From assembly GCF_902168435.1 (NCBI RefSeq), contig NZ_LR656166.1, positions 124,001 to 188,000 of the forward strand: 64,000 nt of DNA, given 5' to 3'. Made by a program: the position numbers and the translations under genes. Of the stretch, positions 1-9,569 are shown piece after piece. A model generated the notes under the pieces. It was not told the origin of the DNA and did no database searches. It saw only the letters and a program-made list of their open reading frames with translations. Numbering within the stretch: the first letter of the stretch is position 1; each line of letters starts with the position of its first letter. The stretch comes from Bacillus marasmi (GTDB taxonomy: Bacteria > Bacillota > Bacilli > Bacillales > Cytobacillaceae).

Positions 1-987
1 ACGAAGCTTCGAGATATCGTATTTTTTCGGCAGTTCATTACCACCGCTCATAAGCAAACGGAAAGCAGTAGGGGCACTAAACCAAACAGTTACGCCATAC
101 TTTTCTAAAGTTTGGAACCATTCATCAGCATCAAAACGTCCACCCCTGAGAACGTTTGTAACACCGTTTAACCATGGTGACCACATTCCTGCAGATGTTC
201 CAGTTACCCAGCCAGGGTCAGCAGTACACCAGTAAACATCATTTTCCTTTAAATCATAAACATATTTTCCTGCTAAGTATTGGTGAACCATTGCATCATG
301 AACCTGAAGAACACCTTTAGGTTTTCCAGTTGAACCTGAAGTGTAAATTAAAAGCATTCCATCTTCGCGGTCAACCCACTCGATTACATATTCATCTGAG
401 CTTGTAATTAAATCTTGGAAGAGGATTTGATTATCAGCTGTTTTTTCTTCTGCACCTACTAAAATGATGTGCTCAAGTTCCGGTAACTCAGCAACAGGAA
501 TACGCTTTAATAATTCAGGTGTTGTAACAACAGCTTTCGCACCGCTATCTAAAAGACGATCTTTAACTGCTTCCTCCATAAATGCTTCGAACATTGGACC
601 AGCGATAGCACCGATTCTGATAATTCCAAGCATTGCTACATATAACTCAGGGCTTCGTGGCATGAAAATAAAGACACGATCACCTTTTTCGACACCATTT
701 GAACGCAAACCATTGGCAAATCTACATGAAAGCGTTCTCAAATCTTTAAAGGTATATTCTTCATTACGACTGTTATCACTATAAATGAATGCTTTTTTAT
801 CGCCATTTCCTTCATCGACATGACGATCAATTGCTTCATATATCATATTAACTTTGCCAGTTTGAGACCAAGTGAACTGTTGCTCAACATTTTTCCAGTC
901 CATCTCTTTAACTGTCTGATCATAATTTTGTAAGTTTGCATTTGGGTCAATTGTTTCGATTCCTACTACGCCTAAAGTTCTTTCCAT
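1..987 (-). CDS. acsA: Acetyl-CoA synthetase, N-terminal part (cut by window edge)
   Basis: This AMP-forming acyl-CoA ligase would activate acetate to acetyl-CoA in the cytoplasm. The reverse strand is open for 329 codons from ATG at 987 to the edge, starting MERTLGVVGIETIDPN; roughly the C-terminal 40% is outside the window. The adenylate-forming P-loop YTSGSTGKPKG is present, followed by the VHQYLAGKY and WCTADPGWVTG blocks typical of acetyl-CoA synthetases. The start is supported by an AGGGGGAT ribosome binding site. The gene diverges from the azoreductase. Assignment to acetate rather than another short acid is by family resemblance of the N-terminal half. Confidence 0.9.
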   Translation of the reverse strand, partial: MERTLGVVGIETIDPNANLQNYDQTVKEMDWKNVEQQFTWSQTGKVNMIYEAIDRHVDEGNGDKKAFIYSDNSRNEEYTFKDLRTLSCRFANGLRSNGVEKGDRVFIFMPRSPELYVAMLGIIRIGAIAGPMFEAFMEEAVKDRLLDSGAKAVVTTPELLKRIPVAELPELEHIILVGAEEKTADNQILFQDLITSSDEYVIEWVDREDGMLLIYTSGSTGKPKGVLQVHDAMVHQYLAGKYVYDLKENDVYWCTADPGWVTGTSAGMWSPWLNGVTNVLRGGRFDADEWFQTLEKYGVTVWFSAPTAFRLLMSGGNELPKKYDISKLR

Positions 988-1033
988 TAATTATCCCCCT
1001 AAAAATAAAAATATAAATTATGTTATAAAACAG

Positions 1034-1063
1034 ATTATAATGTAAAACAGTATACTATAACAA
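1034..1063 (-). promoter_or_regulatory. Probable promoter of acsA
   Basis: Read on the minus strand there is TTGTTA (1063-1058), an 18-base spacer and TATAAT (1039-1034), a good SigA-type match placed about 45 bases upstream of the acsA start. No clear cre box was recognised. Confidence 0.5.
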
Positions 1064-1214
1064 CAATTATTTTTAAATTTTCAAAAAATTTTTTATTTTT
1101 TGTCGAGGGAAGACTCTTCCATCAATGTAAGGGCTTCCAAAAATGTTAATGAAAAACGTAGACATAAAGTCATTTTAAAATCATGAATCAGACGTGTTTG
1201 GGCAATTTATGAAA

Positions 1215-1251
1215 GTACGTGATTTAATAAAATAAACAAAGTTCCACGTAC
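1215..1251. promoter_or_regulatory. Inverted repeat upstream of azoreductase
   Basis: GTACGTG (1215-1221) and CACGTAC (1245-1251) form perfect 7-base arms around a 23-base AT-rich centre, ending 29 bases before the azoreductase start. It could be an operator for a redox or quinone sensor, but it does not match an operator that I can name. Confidence 0.35.
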
Positions 1252-1280
1252 CAAATTGACCTAATCGGAGGGATTCTTTT

Positions 1281-1922
1281 ATGAAAATTCTTGTCGTAAA
1301 AGGTAACAACCGTCCAGCATCTGAAGGTATATCAAGCAGAATGTATGAAACGTTCATGGAGACATTGAATAAAGCTAAAGGATTAGATGTAACGACCTAC
1401 GATGTGTTTGCAGAGGATATGCCCTATTTAGGTCAAGATTTATTTACTGCCATGGGAAAACAACAAAGCGGTGGAGAATTGTCCGATATTGAACAAAGGA
1501 TCTTAAAAGCAAAACAAAAGGCAATGGATGCATTGTCAGCGGCCGATATTGTTGTGTTTGCCTTCCCATTGTGGAATTTGACGATTCCTGCAAAGCTGCA
1601 AACGTTCATTGACTATGTATATGCTGCTGGATTTGCATTTAAATATGACGCAGAGGGGAATCTCATTTCCTTAATGACAGATAAAAAGGCAATATTCTTA
1701 AATGCTCGTGGTGGGATTTATTCAACACCTGATACGGCGCCGATGGAAATGGCTGTGAATTATATGCGCAACGTATTTGGTGGTGTTTTTGGAATGGAAA
1801 TAATCGATGAAGTCATCATCGAGGGTCATAATGCAATGCCGGATAAAGCTCAAGAAATAATCGAAAACGGTTTGAAGCGAGTGACAGAGGTTGCCAACCA
1901 GCTTGCGTTACAACCTGTCTAA
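1281..1922 (+). CDS. azoR: FMN-dependent NADH-azoreductase
   Basis: A 213-residue flavodoxin-fold quinone/azo reductase that uses NADH and FMN for two-electron reduction of quinones and azo compounds. The start MKILVVKGNNRPASEG and the block ADIVVFAFPLWNLTIPAKLQTFIDYV, here split by position 90-115, are typical of Bacillus AzoR1/AzoR2, and the length matches the family (about 208-211). GGAGG at 1268-1272 is placed well for the ATG. It stands alone, with an inverted repeat upstream and a terminator downstream. In Bacillus subtilis the homologues respond to quinones and electrophiles; whether that holds here is inference. Confidence 0.93.
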   Translation: MKILVVKGNNRPASEGISSRMYETFMETLNKAKGLDVTTYDVFAEDMPYLGQDLFTAMGKQQSGGELSDIEQRILKAKQKAMDALSAADIVVFAFPLWNLTIPAKLQTFIDYVYAAGFAFKYDAEGNLISLMTDKKAIFLNARGGIYSTPDTAPMEMAVNYMRNVFGGVFGMEIIDEVIIEGHNAMPDKAQEIIENGLKRVTEVANQLALQPV

Positions 1923-1937
1923 ATTATAAGCGAAAAG

Positions 1938-1981
1938 AAAGCGTTCATGGAGTGCAATTGTACCTATGAATGCTTTTTTTT
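1938..1981 (+). terminator. Terminator after azoreductase
   Basis: AAGCGTTCATGG and CTATGAATGCTT form an imperfect stem around a 13-base loop and are followed by a run of nine T. Confidence 0.75.
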
Positions 1982-2109
1982 TCATGATAAACATTACATA
2001 CAAAAAGTTGAAATTTCCCATAGAAATTATAATGCAACATGGGTAGTATAGGATATCGATTCTTATTTTTCTGAAATTATAATATAATGGTATTAAGGAG
2101 GTGTTTCGG

Positions 2110-3654
2110 ATGCCTCAACTTGTTTTTTTCATCGGAATCGTGTTTATTCTATTGTTTTTCTTTTGTATGATTAACTATAAAAATAGAACTGCTTCATATT
2201 TTTCTTTGACATGTCTTTCTATAGCAATATTTAATATCGGATATGGATTGGAATTGATTTCTCAAACACCTGGGAAGTTGGAATTTGCAATCATGGTTCA
2301 AATCTTTGGTCTTATTTTTATTTCTCCCATTTGGGCATTGGCCTCTTATGAATTCTATTATAATCGGAACAGTGCCTTTCTCACAAAATTTATGATCTTT
2401 ATTATACCGATGATAACCCTCGTCATTTCCGCAACAAATGATTACCATCATTTATACTATACGAACTATTTCATCAGTGAATACAATTCATATACAATGG
2501 CTCAAATTATTAAAGGGCCTTGGTATTACCTGTTTATCGTTTATACATACAGTGTTTTTATATATGGGATTGGATTATTTTTCAAATTATGGAGGAAGTC
2601 ATCCTTTGGAATAAAAACACCAGAGTTTTTGATTGTACTTGGATCGCTTTTTCCAGGAATAGCTTACTGTTTATATGCATTAGGAGTTTTGCCCATTCCT
2701 TATGACTTTACGACCTTGGGCTTTGCGTTGTTTGCATTAGCCTTTTCGGTCGCCTTATTTAAGTTTGACTTTTTAAAGCTCAAAGAAGTTGCTCGTGAGT
2801 TTGTTTTTGATGAGGTGAACGAAGGCATTATTGTGGTTGATAATAACAATCGAATAATCGATTTTAATCGGTCTGCTCAAAAGATGTTTGCTTGGTTGAT
2901 TCCTAATCATCTAGGTATGAGCTTGCTTGAGTTTGAAGAAGGAAGATTGATAGGGGTTAATACAAAGGAAAAATTCAAAGTGAATATTAAATGCTGTAAT
3001 AAAACAAGACATGTTGGTTTTACGGTGACACCAGTTCTTTCCAATCAAAAATACGTTGGTAAAATCTTAATATTTCAGGATATTACCGAACAAGTTGTGG
3101 CAATGGAGGAGTTAAAGAAGATAGCGACCCATGATACATTAAGTGGAGTCTATAATCGCAGGAAACTGATGAATGAGGGGGAAAAGGAGTTTTATCGGGC
3201 TCAACGGTATCAAACTCATCTCTCAGCGTTAATGCTTGATATTGATTACTTTAAGAAAATTAATGATACGTACGGTCATCTAGCTGGGGATATGGTAATT
3301 AAATGCCTTGCTAGTCAATGCCAATTGAATATCCGTCAATCAGATATCATCGGTCGATATGGGGGAGAGGAATTTTTAATACTTGCACCAAACACAGACA
3401 TCAATCAGACGTTTAAGCTTGCCGAGGATTTGAGAAAGATTGTTGAAGATATGGAGATTGAATACAATGATCAAAGAATTAAGGTCAAAGTGAGCATCGG
3501 TGTAGCTTCAACACAGGGGTCATTGAAGAAACGAAGCCTAACTGAACTAATCAATGAATCAGATAAAGCCTTATATGAAGCCAAAAATAGCGGTAGAAAT
3601 AGGGTTTGTACTTTCAATCAACCGAAGTTATCTACTAAGGAAAAAGGTTCTTAG
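2110..3654 (+). CDS. Membrane diguanylate cyclase (7TM, PAS, GGDEF)
   Basis: Predicted to make cyclic di-GMP from two GTP at the membrane. Residues 1-215 hold seven hydrophobic segments like the 7TM sensor module found in front of histidine kinases (HisKA_7TM type). A PAS-like domain follows (about 220-320), then a GGDEF domain (about 330-500) with the active-site signature as GGEEF near residue 418 and the upstream metal-binding segment LMLDIDYFKKINDTYGH. An in-frame GTG lies nine bases upstream but overlaps the AAGGAGG at 2095-2101, so the ATG eight bases after that site is taken as the start (514 residues). It is monocistronic. The ligand of the 7TM part is unknown. Confidence 0.9.
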   Translation: MPQLVFFIGIVFILLFFFCMINYKNRTASYFSLTCLSIAIFNIGYGLELISQTPGKLEFAIMVQIFGLIFISPIWALASYEFYYNRNSAFLTKFMIFIIPMITLVISATNDYHHLYYTNYFISEYNSYTMAQIIKGPWYYLFIVYTYSVFIYGIGLFFKLWRKSSFGIKTPEFLIVLGSLFPGIAYCLYALGVLPIPYDFTTLGFALFALAFSVALFKFDFLKLKEVAREFVFDEVNEGIIVVDNNNRIIDFNRSAQKMFAWLIPNHLGMSLLEFEEGRLIGVNTKEKFKVNIKCCNKTRHVGFTVTPVLSNQKYVGKILIFQDITEQVVAMEELKKIATHDTLSGVYNRRKLMNEGEKEFYRAQRYQTHLSALMLDIDYFKKINDTYGHLAGDMVIKCLASQCQLNIRQSDIIGRYGGEEFLILAPNTDINQTFKLAEDLRKIVEDMEIEYNDQRIKVKVSIGVASTQGSLKKRSLTELINESDKALYEAKNSGRNRVCTFNQPKLSTKEKGS

Positions 3655-3723
3655 TGACAGGGGTCATTTAAACCTTTTTCCATCTAGTGAATGAGGATGT
3701 CGAAGAATAACCGTTTTTACATC

Positions 3724-5397
3724 TTATATTTGAATAATAATCGGCAGAATCATAGGCTTACGCTTTGTTTGCTTAAATAAATATTGTCCAATTGTTTTTT
3801 TGATGTTTTGCTTCATTACATTCCATTGGCGCACGTTATCATCAAGTAATTCATTGATCGAACGTTTGACCAAATCGTTTATTTCTCGAATTAAGTTTTC
3901 AGATTCCTTAACATAAACAAATCCTCGTGTGATGGTATCTGGTCCTTGAATGATTCGGAAATCTCGTTTGCTTAAAGTCAAAACGATAACGACCATTCCG
4001 TCCTCGGAAAGCTGCTTTCGGTCACGCATGACTACTTCTCCGACGTCTCCGACACTGAATCCATCTACGTATACATCTCCGGCAGGAACGCTTCTTGTTT
4101 GAACTGCATTATTGTTCACGACATCAACGACATCACCATTTTTAATAATGAAAGTATTCCCACGTTCAACGCCTACAGACTCGGCTAACAGTCGGTGGTG
4201 ATGGAGCATTCGGTATTCACCGTGAATTGGAATGAAATAGGTAGGCTTTAACAATGTTAGCATCAGTTTTAAATCCTCCTGATAGCCGTGACCAGATACA
4301 TGCATTCCAGTTGAACTACCTGAACCATATATAACGTTAGCACCGAGTTGGTATAGGTTATCGATAACGCGAGAAACATCCTTCTCATTGCCTGGAATCG
4401 GTGAGGCGGCCATGATGACGGTATCGCCTGGATAAATCACAGCATCACGAAAGTTCCCAGTTGCAAGTCTCGCGAGTGCAGCATTCGGTTCACCTTGACT
4501 GCCTGTACAAAGAACAACGATTTTTTCAGGAGCGAAATTTTCAATTTCAGATGCTTCAATAAGCATACCATCTGGAATATCGATATAGCCCCGTTCCATT
4601 GCAACATCAACAACATTAATCATACTCCGTCCTAGCAAAGCGAGCTTCCGATTTGTTTTGATCGCAGCATGAACGACCTGTTGGACGCGATTAATATTAG
4701 AGGCAAAGGTTGAGATGAAAATTTTTCCAGTTGCCTTCATAAATGCGGTATCCATGTGGTTTGCGACCATTTTTTCTGATGGAGTTAGTCCGGGTCTTTC
4801 GGCATTTGTACTTTCTGAAATTAATACTAAAACACCTTTTTGGCCAATCTCAGCCATTTTATGAATATCAGAATACTGATTGTTCTCTGGTGTGAAATCA
4901 AATTTAAAATCACCAGTGTGAACCACATTACCTTCAGGAGTATGAAAAACAATCCCGAGACAGTCAGGGATGCTATGGCTGACTTTAAAAAACGAGACGT
5001 CAATCTGACCAAGATTAAGCTTTGCGTTTGAATCAATTTGAATTAATTTAGTATCACGTAGCAAACGATGCTCTTCAAGCTTTAATTCAATCAGCCCTAA
5101 TGTAAATCGAGTTGCGTAAATAGGGATTTGGAATTTTTTAATGAGGAAAGGCACCCCACCAATATGGTCCTCATGTCCATGGGTTACAATTAGGGCGCGA
5201 ATTTTATCGCGATTTTCCTCTAAATACGCCATATCAGGTATAATTAAGTCAATACCCAACAGACTTTCATCGGGGAATTTACCGCCACAATCAACGATTA
5301 ATATATCATCGGCGAATTGAATGATGTACATGTTTTTGCCGATTTCATTAATACCGCCTAAAGCCATGATGGATAAGGTGTTTTCTATGGTTGTCAC
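3724..5397 (-). CDS. RNase J-family ribonuclease (beta-CASP metallo-beta-lactamase)
   Basis: A 557-residue metal-dependent RNase with 5'-exo- and endonuclease potential in mRNA decay and processing. The metal motif HGHEDHIGG is intact at residues 73-81, with further ligands in the SHSIPD and HTGDFKFDFTP blocks, and the C-terminal KRKPMILPIII resembles RNase J2. Bacilli normally have J1 (motif intact) and J2 (motif altered). This one is intact but diverged and lies in an unrelated neighbourhood, so it may be a third paralogue; without the rest of the genome that is inference. The GTG start at 5397 sits seven bases after GGGAGG; the TTG 21 bases upstream of it precedes that site. It diverges from the ABC operon. 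Confidence 0.88.
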   Translation of the reverse strand: MTTIENTLSIMALGGINEIGKNMYIIQFADDILIVDCGGKFPDESLLGIDLIIPDMAYLEENRDKIRALIVTHGHEDHIGGVPFLIKKFQIPIYATRFTLGLIELKLEEHRLLRDTKLIQIDSNAKLNLGQIDVSFFKVSHSIPDCLGIVFHTPEGNVVHTGDFKFDFTPENNQYSDIHKMAEIGQKGVLVLISESTNAERPGLTPSEKMVANHMDTAFMKATGKIFISTFASNINRVQQVVHAAIKTNRKLALLGRSMINVVDVAMERGYIDIPDGMLIEASEIENFAPEKIVVLCTGSQGEPNAALARLATGNFRDAVIYPGDTVIMAASPIPGNEKDVSRVIDNLYQLGANVIYGSGSSTGMHVSGHGYQEDLKLMLTLLKPTYFIPIHGEYRMLHHHRLLAESVGVERGNTFIIKNGDVVDVVNNNAVQTRSVPAGDVYVDGFSVGDVGEVVMRDRKQLSEDGMVVIVLTLSKRDFRIIQGPDTITRGFVYVKESENLIREINDLVKRSINELLDDNVRQWNVMKQNIKKTIGQYLFKQTKRKPMILPIIIQI

Positions 5398-5496
5398 TGT
5401 TAGTCCTCCCAATTTCAATTAAATATGTATAGTATTCCCAAAAGGAAAGTAATTATTTGTTAAAATATGGTAGTTTATCAGACGAGGAGGTACTGA

Positions 5497-6312
5497 ATGA
5501 AAATTTTCGATGCATCCAATGTTGCAAAAAAGATAGATGATGTGGTGATTCTGACAAATCTTACATTTTCGATTACAAATGGAGAACGAATTGCGATTAC
5601 AGGACAAAATGGTTCTGGAAAAAGCAGTTTGTTAAAGTTGATTGGTGGGATTTATGAAGAAACGAGCGGAGATATTATCCGTGGCCAATTAAAGGTTGCG
5701 TATGTACCTGAACACTTTCCAGAAACCATTCGGTTCAAATTATATGAGTATTTAATGTTAATCGGAAAAATGTCAGGATGCTCGAAATCCGAGATATTTG
5801 ATACGATCATGCACTTTTCAACGCATTTTGGAATTTCTAATTTTTTAACAACACCATTAAAAAAATGCTCCAAGGGCACGAAGCAAAAGGCAGGAATCAT
5901 TCAAGCTTTATTGATTGAGCCTAAGCTGCTTTTGCTAGATGAACCATTAACAGGCTTAGATCATGATTCACAAATAGAATTGATGCAACAGCTGTCTAAG
6001 CTACCTAGTGAAACAACGATTATTTTTACCGCACATGATTCTCTGTTAATTGACAAGCTAGCAAAGAGGATCATAAGGGTCGATGGCGGTCAAATCATTT
6101 CAGATACATATAAGCAGCAAAAAGAGAGATCCATGTTAATCAAGGCGCGAATCGCTTCAAAAGAAGTGTTAGTAGATCTTCCGTCCATTCAACAAGAATT
6201 TCTAGGTGATGATTTAGTAGAGATTATTGCTTCTGAATATGAATCTGATCAAACGATACGAGTTTTGCTAGAGCGAGGCTGCTCGATTCAAGAAGTCAAG
6301 GAAATGAGGTAG
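5497..6312 (+). CDS. ABC transporter ATP-binding protein
   Basis: A 271-residue ATPase subunit, with Walker A GQNGSGKSS (about residues 35-43), a divergent signature KCSKGTKQK and Walker B LLLLDEPLTGLD. The C-terminal 65 residues after the nucleotide-binding core are not conserved and may contact the permease. The downstream permease follows after one base, so the pair forms a simple export-type ABC system of the CcmA/ABC-2 kind. The substrate cannot be read from the sequence. GAGGAGG lies just upstream of the ATG. Confidence 0.85.
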   Translation: MKIFDASNVAKKIDDVVILTNLTFSITNGERIAITGQNGSGKSSLLKLIGGIYEETSGDIIRGQLKVAYVPEHFPETIRFKLYEYLMLIGKMSGCSKSEIFDTIMHFSTHFGISNFLTTPLKKCSKGTKQKAGIIQALLIEPKLLLLDEPLTGLDHDSQIELMQQLSKLPSETTIIFTAHDSLLIDKLAKRIIRVDGGQIISDTYKQQKERSMLIKARIASKEVLVDLPSIQQEFLGDDLVEIIASEYESDQTIRVLLERGCSIQEVKEMR

Positions 6313-6313
6313 G

Positions 6314-7021
6314 ATGATGATCGCTTTTATACGATATCAGTTGATTAGCTTTATTCGTTCGTTAAAATTCATCCCACCTACCACTCTTTTTCTGGCATGG
6401 GTGTTTATTTTGTATGCTTATAATAATGCACCAATACTAAGCAGCTATGGCGTTTCTTCGATAGGTTTATACGTGACGATGACCTGGATGGCAATGGCGA
6501 TTTTCTCAATAGAGGAGGACAGTGAGAAGCACATGTTGTTCTTCCAATTAGGAAGCAAGCTGAACTTTTTGCTAGGAAAATGGCTAACATTACTCATTAT
6601 GATGATTCCATTACTTTTGTATGGAATGCTATATCCGATTTTGGGCCATCTTTTTAAAGGAAATTTGACTCCTGCAGTTATCGCATTGTCTATTTTTAGC
6701 CATCTTGTATTTCAGGCTTTAGGTATTTTAGTAGGAACATTGTTTTCAGTAACTAAGCTTTCAATTAAAAAATATGGTTGGCTTACTGCAGTACTAGTGA
6801 TTGTTGTCTCATTGGCTCAGGCGGCAATGCTTGAAAGTCTTCCTTTATTAAAATGGTTGATGTGGATTTTTCCACCAGTGTTTAAAGTGATCAATCATAT
6901 GGAAGGGGAAGACAAGATTGTATTATTAGATTCCCTAAGCTTTGATATTGCTTTTGTGGTGGGATATATTATTGTTGCTATTATAGTAATTATTTTTCTT
7001 TTTAAAAAGAAAGAAAGATGA
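6314..7021 (+). CDS. ABC transporter permease (ABC-2 type)
   Basis: A 235-residue integral membrane protein with about six hydrophobic segments and short loops, ending in a basic FLFKKKER tail. Its start follows the ATPase stop by one base, with a GAGGTAGG ribosome binding site inside the end of the upstream gene, so the two are translated together. It is presumably the membrane partner of that ATPase. No substrate-binding protein is nearby, which favours export or a processing role over uptake. Confidence 0.8.
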   Translation: MMIAFIRYQLISFIRSLKFIPPTTLFLAWVFILYAYNNAPILSSYGVSSIGLYVTMTWMAMAIFSIEEDSEKHMLFFQLGSKLNFLLGKWLTLLIMMIPLLLYGMLYPILGHLFKGNLTPAVIALSIFSHLVFQALGILVGTLFSVTKLSIKKYGWLTAVLVIVVSLAQAAMLESLPLLKWLMWIFPPVFKVINHMEGEDKIVLLDSLSFDIAFVVGYIIVAIIVIIFLFKKKER

Positions 7022-7065
7022 TGCGCGTGATACATCATGCTTACACTTTCAATAATCATGAAAAA

Positions 7066-7509
7066 GGTGCTGGGATAGAACTTAAAATCGAGTGATTAAA
7101 GTTTAGTGTTGATTTTTATGTAGGTAAGAGAATAAATAAGGGGAGAATTTCCCTTTATTGTATTTAAGGGGGGCTAATTGAGCTGAAATAAGCAGAGATA
7201 TTCCGCTTAACTACTCCTAAGAAGACAAAATCCAGTGATTTTTATGAAATAAGCGGAAAAACTCCCTTTATACTTAGCAAAAAAACCATCTTTCTCAAAA
7301 TAAGCGGAATTCTTCCACTTATTTTCAAACACAAGGAAATCAACATACACGTTAACAGACCCAATAGCAAAAAGTTTTGCACATCAATGTAATCAACAGT
7401 TTATTTCAGGGGAGTGTTTAAACAAAAATCGAACTATTGGGAAATTCAAAGTAAGAATTTCGCAACATAGTTCGATTTTTTTAGCTGAAATACTCATGTT
7501 CCAGACTCT
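7066..7509. repeat. Non-coding repeat element, copy 1 (AATAAGCGGA type)
   Basis: This stretch of about 445 bases has no plausible gene. It is homologous along its length to 30475-30952. Its ends are decayed inverted repeats: GGTGCTGGGATAG on the left and ATGTTCCAGACTCT on the right, compared with the better-kept GCTGGGACA and TGTCCCAGC ends of the second copy. Inside are four small palindromic units built from AATAAGCGGA and its complement TCCGCTTATT, then a long hairpin (7424-7482) whose arms start AAAATCGAACTAT and end TAGTTCGATTTTTT. No transposase is present. Confidence 0.8.
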
Positions 7510-7533
7510 ACGTATTCGTGACTGCATTTCTCA

Positions 7534-9255
7534 TTAAAATGCACCTGATCCGCCACCACCGCCACCAGTACCACCACCGCCGCCGCCACTGCTGCTTGAT
7601 CCACTAGTAGTTGAAAGAGTTGTATCATTGGCAGAATGAAAGGAGGATGATGCTGTTGAGCCAAAATAGACCATTGTCGCCATTTTAACATGATCATTAT
7701 CATAATAGGAATTCCGATTTGGAAGCTCGAAGGATTCAATCATCTTCTTACTGTTGTTCATAAATTTCTTCGCTTTAATGCCAATTGCATAAATGTAAAT
7801 TCGCATTTTATCATCTTCACTTAGATCCGACCATTCTTCCAATTGCGTTTCTCTTAATCGTTTCTTTAGATGATTCCATTCCTCGCTAATCGTTAAACCC
7901 GTCCAGGTTTTAGGGTTATAGGTTAAGGCATATACAATGGTAGTGATAAATAAGAAAAGTGCTGCCGCAAACCATCCCAATAGGTCATTTGCTGGAAACA
8001 AAAATAAAAATGGTGCTAAGACCAAACTGGATAAGGCCACGACCCAGCGATAGCCTTTTTTATGTTCATATAGTTCATGATCTTTTAATTCATCTTTTAC
8101 GGCTTGGAACCATTTTGTTTGACTAGATTGATATTTTTGATGATTATTCTTGAATTTCGTGTAAGCTGACAAATCATCAAAGCTAAAGGAACCATTTTTG
8201 CCAATTTTATTGAACAAAAACTGTAGGAGCATTTCCTCATGCTTTAATAATGATTTGCGATTATCACTTAATTTAAAGGTCTTTTCATCAATTTGAACAA
8301 TTGCGCCTTTTCTTACGAGGTCCATCATCGCTGCAGCCATTGTTTCCGCTGGATAGTATGCACCGTTCGTATAAACGATTGTCGCCGGCAGACTCATCGT
8401 TTGCTTTGGAATACGTGAAGTCTGTTCTAGCTCTCGTTTTACCGCAGCTCGATTAAAGCGGGCTCTCATCCAAGTTGTAATCATTAGGAAAAATAAACCG
8501 AGTGCATATACAGGAACAAGGATTACAGCAAGCTTGGCAAGATCATCTCTCTTCTCCGCATCTGCTTTTAGCTCATCGATTTGAGCCTGCTTTGCTTTTA
8601 AGATTTCATCCTTCATCAGTTTATCACCAGCTATTGCTGCATGTGGGAAGAGTTTAGCATCATAAGCAACGCGGATATCACCATTTTCACCACTTGGAAC
8701 TTCACCTAGTTCAAATATGACAGACCCACTATCAAGGATTTCTTCAGTATTAAATGCTTCATCATAACCAAATGCTATCACATCACTCGTTTTAGAAGGA
8801 GGATGAACCGTAATGCTGAGATTTTCGTAGGTTGATTCATTCCTGTCATCAAAGAAGGGCCAGTAAAATTCTGCAACATCAGAGTACACATCAACCCCAT
8901 TTGTGATGGTATACATTAATTCAATCGTAATGGTCTCATCTTCACCTTTCCGATGGATTTTGAATAAATCCTCGTCTTTTTCAACCCGTAACGATTTTCC
9001 ATTCTCAGTAGCTTTAAGCGTAGAAATCGTTGTGCCTTGCTTAGGGATGATTTCTCTAGTAATTCCGTTAAATTCACCATCAAAGTGATACGTAAAGATT
9101 TCCTTTACATGAACATTGCCATCGTCTCTTAAGAATGCATCCATTTTCGCGTTAGTGATTGAAAATTCAACTGCTAGTCCTTTGCTTGGAAAAAGAAAAA
9201 AGACAAAGATTAAGCCTAAACAAAGAATAATAGAATTTTGCCAGCTCCGTTTCAT
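7534..9255 (-). CDS. DUF2207 membrane protein with glycine-rich tail
   Basis: A 573-residue protein of unknown function. An N-terminal hydrophobic signal segment (about 9-30) is followed by an extracytoplasmic beta-rich DUF2207 region (about 30-210, with HVKEIFTYHFDGEFNGITREI), a membrane segment near 240-260, a cytoplasmic region, a further pair of membrane segments (about 420-465) and a tail of glycine runs ending GGGSGAF. The layout matches the YciQ-like family. ATG at 9255 follows AAAGGTAGG at a normal distance; the in-frame GTG nine bases upstream lies too close to that site. The poly-glycine end is typical of the family, and the cell process is not known. Confidence 0.85.
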   Translation of the reverse strand: MKRSWQNSIILCLGLIFVFFLFPSKGLAVEFSITNAKMDAFLRDDGNVHVKEIFTYHFDGEFNGITREIIPKQGTTISTLKATENGKSLRVEKDEDLFKIHRKGEDETITIELMYTITNGVDVYSDVAEFYWPFFDDRNESTYENLSITVHPPSKTSDVIAFGYDEAFNTEEILDSGSVIFELGEVPSGENGDIRVAYDAKLFPHAAIAGDKLMKDEILKAKQAQIDELKADAEKRDDLAKLAVILVPVYALGLFFLMITTWMRARFNRAAVKRELEQTSRIPKQTMSLPATIVYTNGAYYPAETMAAAMMDLVRKGAIVQIDEKTFKLSDNRKSLLKHEEMLLQFLFNKIGKNGSFSFDDLSAYTKFKNNHQKYQSSQTKWFQAVKDELKDHELYEHKKGYRWVVALSSLVLAPFLFLFPANDLLGWFAAALFLFITTIVYALTYNPKTWTGLTISEEWNHLKKRLRETQLEEWSDLSEDDKMRIYIYAIGIKAKKFMNNSKKMIESFELPNRNSYYDNDHVKMATMVYFGSTASSSFHSANDTTLSTTSGSSSSGGGGGGTGGGGGGSGAF

Positions 9256-9353
9256 CTTCTGCACCTACCTTTATAAATTTTTACGATATACATGGCAAAA
9301 GGTTTCATCATAAACAATATGTATATTTTTATGATACTATAATTGGGAAATTA

Positions 9354-9383
9354 AAACAGGCGAGCATATATATGCTCACCTGT
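9354..9383 (-). terminator. Perfect hairpin terminator of the small gene at 9410-9547
   Basis: AACAGG, GAGCATATATATGCTC and CCTGTT make an almost perfect palindrome. Read on the minus strand it is followed by TTTTAATTT, so it can end the small minus-strand gene; its plus-strand side lacks a T run. Confidence 0.65.
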
Positions 9384-9409
9384 TCGTACTACAATGCGAT
9401 ATGATTTAC

Positions 9410-9547
9410 TTATTGAATATTCGACATTTGAGTCAAAGTTGGCACGCGTAAGAGCCGTTTTAACCAATAGGTTTTTAGTTTGAATAAATACATCAGTCTA
9501 AAACCTAAATGTCTTAAGTCATGGAATAAGACAAATAGAATATTCAA
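9410..9547 (-). CDS. Small basic, partly hydrophobic protein (45 aa), unrecognised
   Basis: The minus strand encodes 45 residues, starting MNILFVLFHDLRHLGFRL and ending LTQMSNIQ. Support comes from context: GGAGGG (complement of 9554-9559) lies six bases before a TTG start, the reading frame is closed by TAA, and a strong hairpin terminator follows within 60 bases. Two perfect palindromes sit just upstream as possible operators. The N-terminal 24 residues are hydrophobic with interspersed Arg and His, and the middle is basic (KLKTYWLKRLLR), so a membrane-surface peptide is possible. I recognise no family. Confidence 0.55.
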   Translation of the reverse strand: MNILFVLFHDLRHLGFRLMYLFKLKTYWLKRLLRVPTLTQMSNIQ

Positions 9548-9569
9548 GCAGATCCCTCCACATTGAAGT

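Noticed and set aside
464-784. Plus-strand 106-codon frame
   Set aside because: It is the mirror of the acsA coding region, whose minus-strand protein is unmistakable.
7066-7509. The AATAAGCGGA element as an insertion sequence with a transposase
   Set aside because: No reading frame in either copy is long enough or shows a DDE or serine-recombinase motif.
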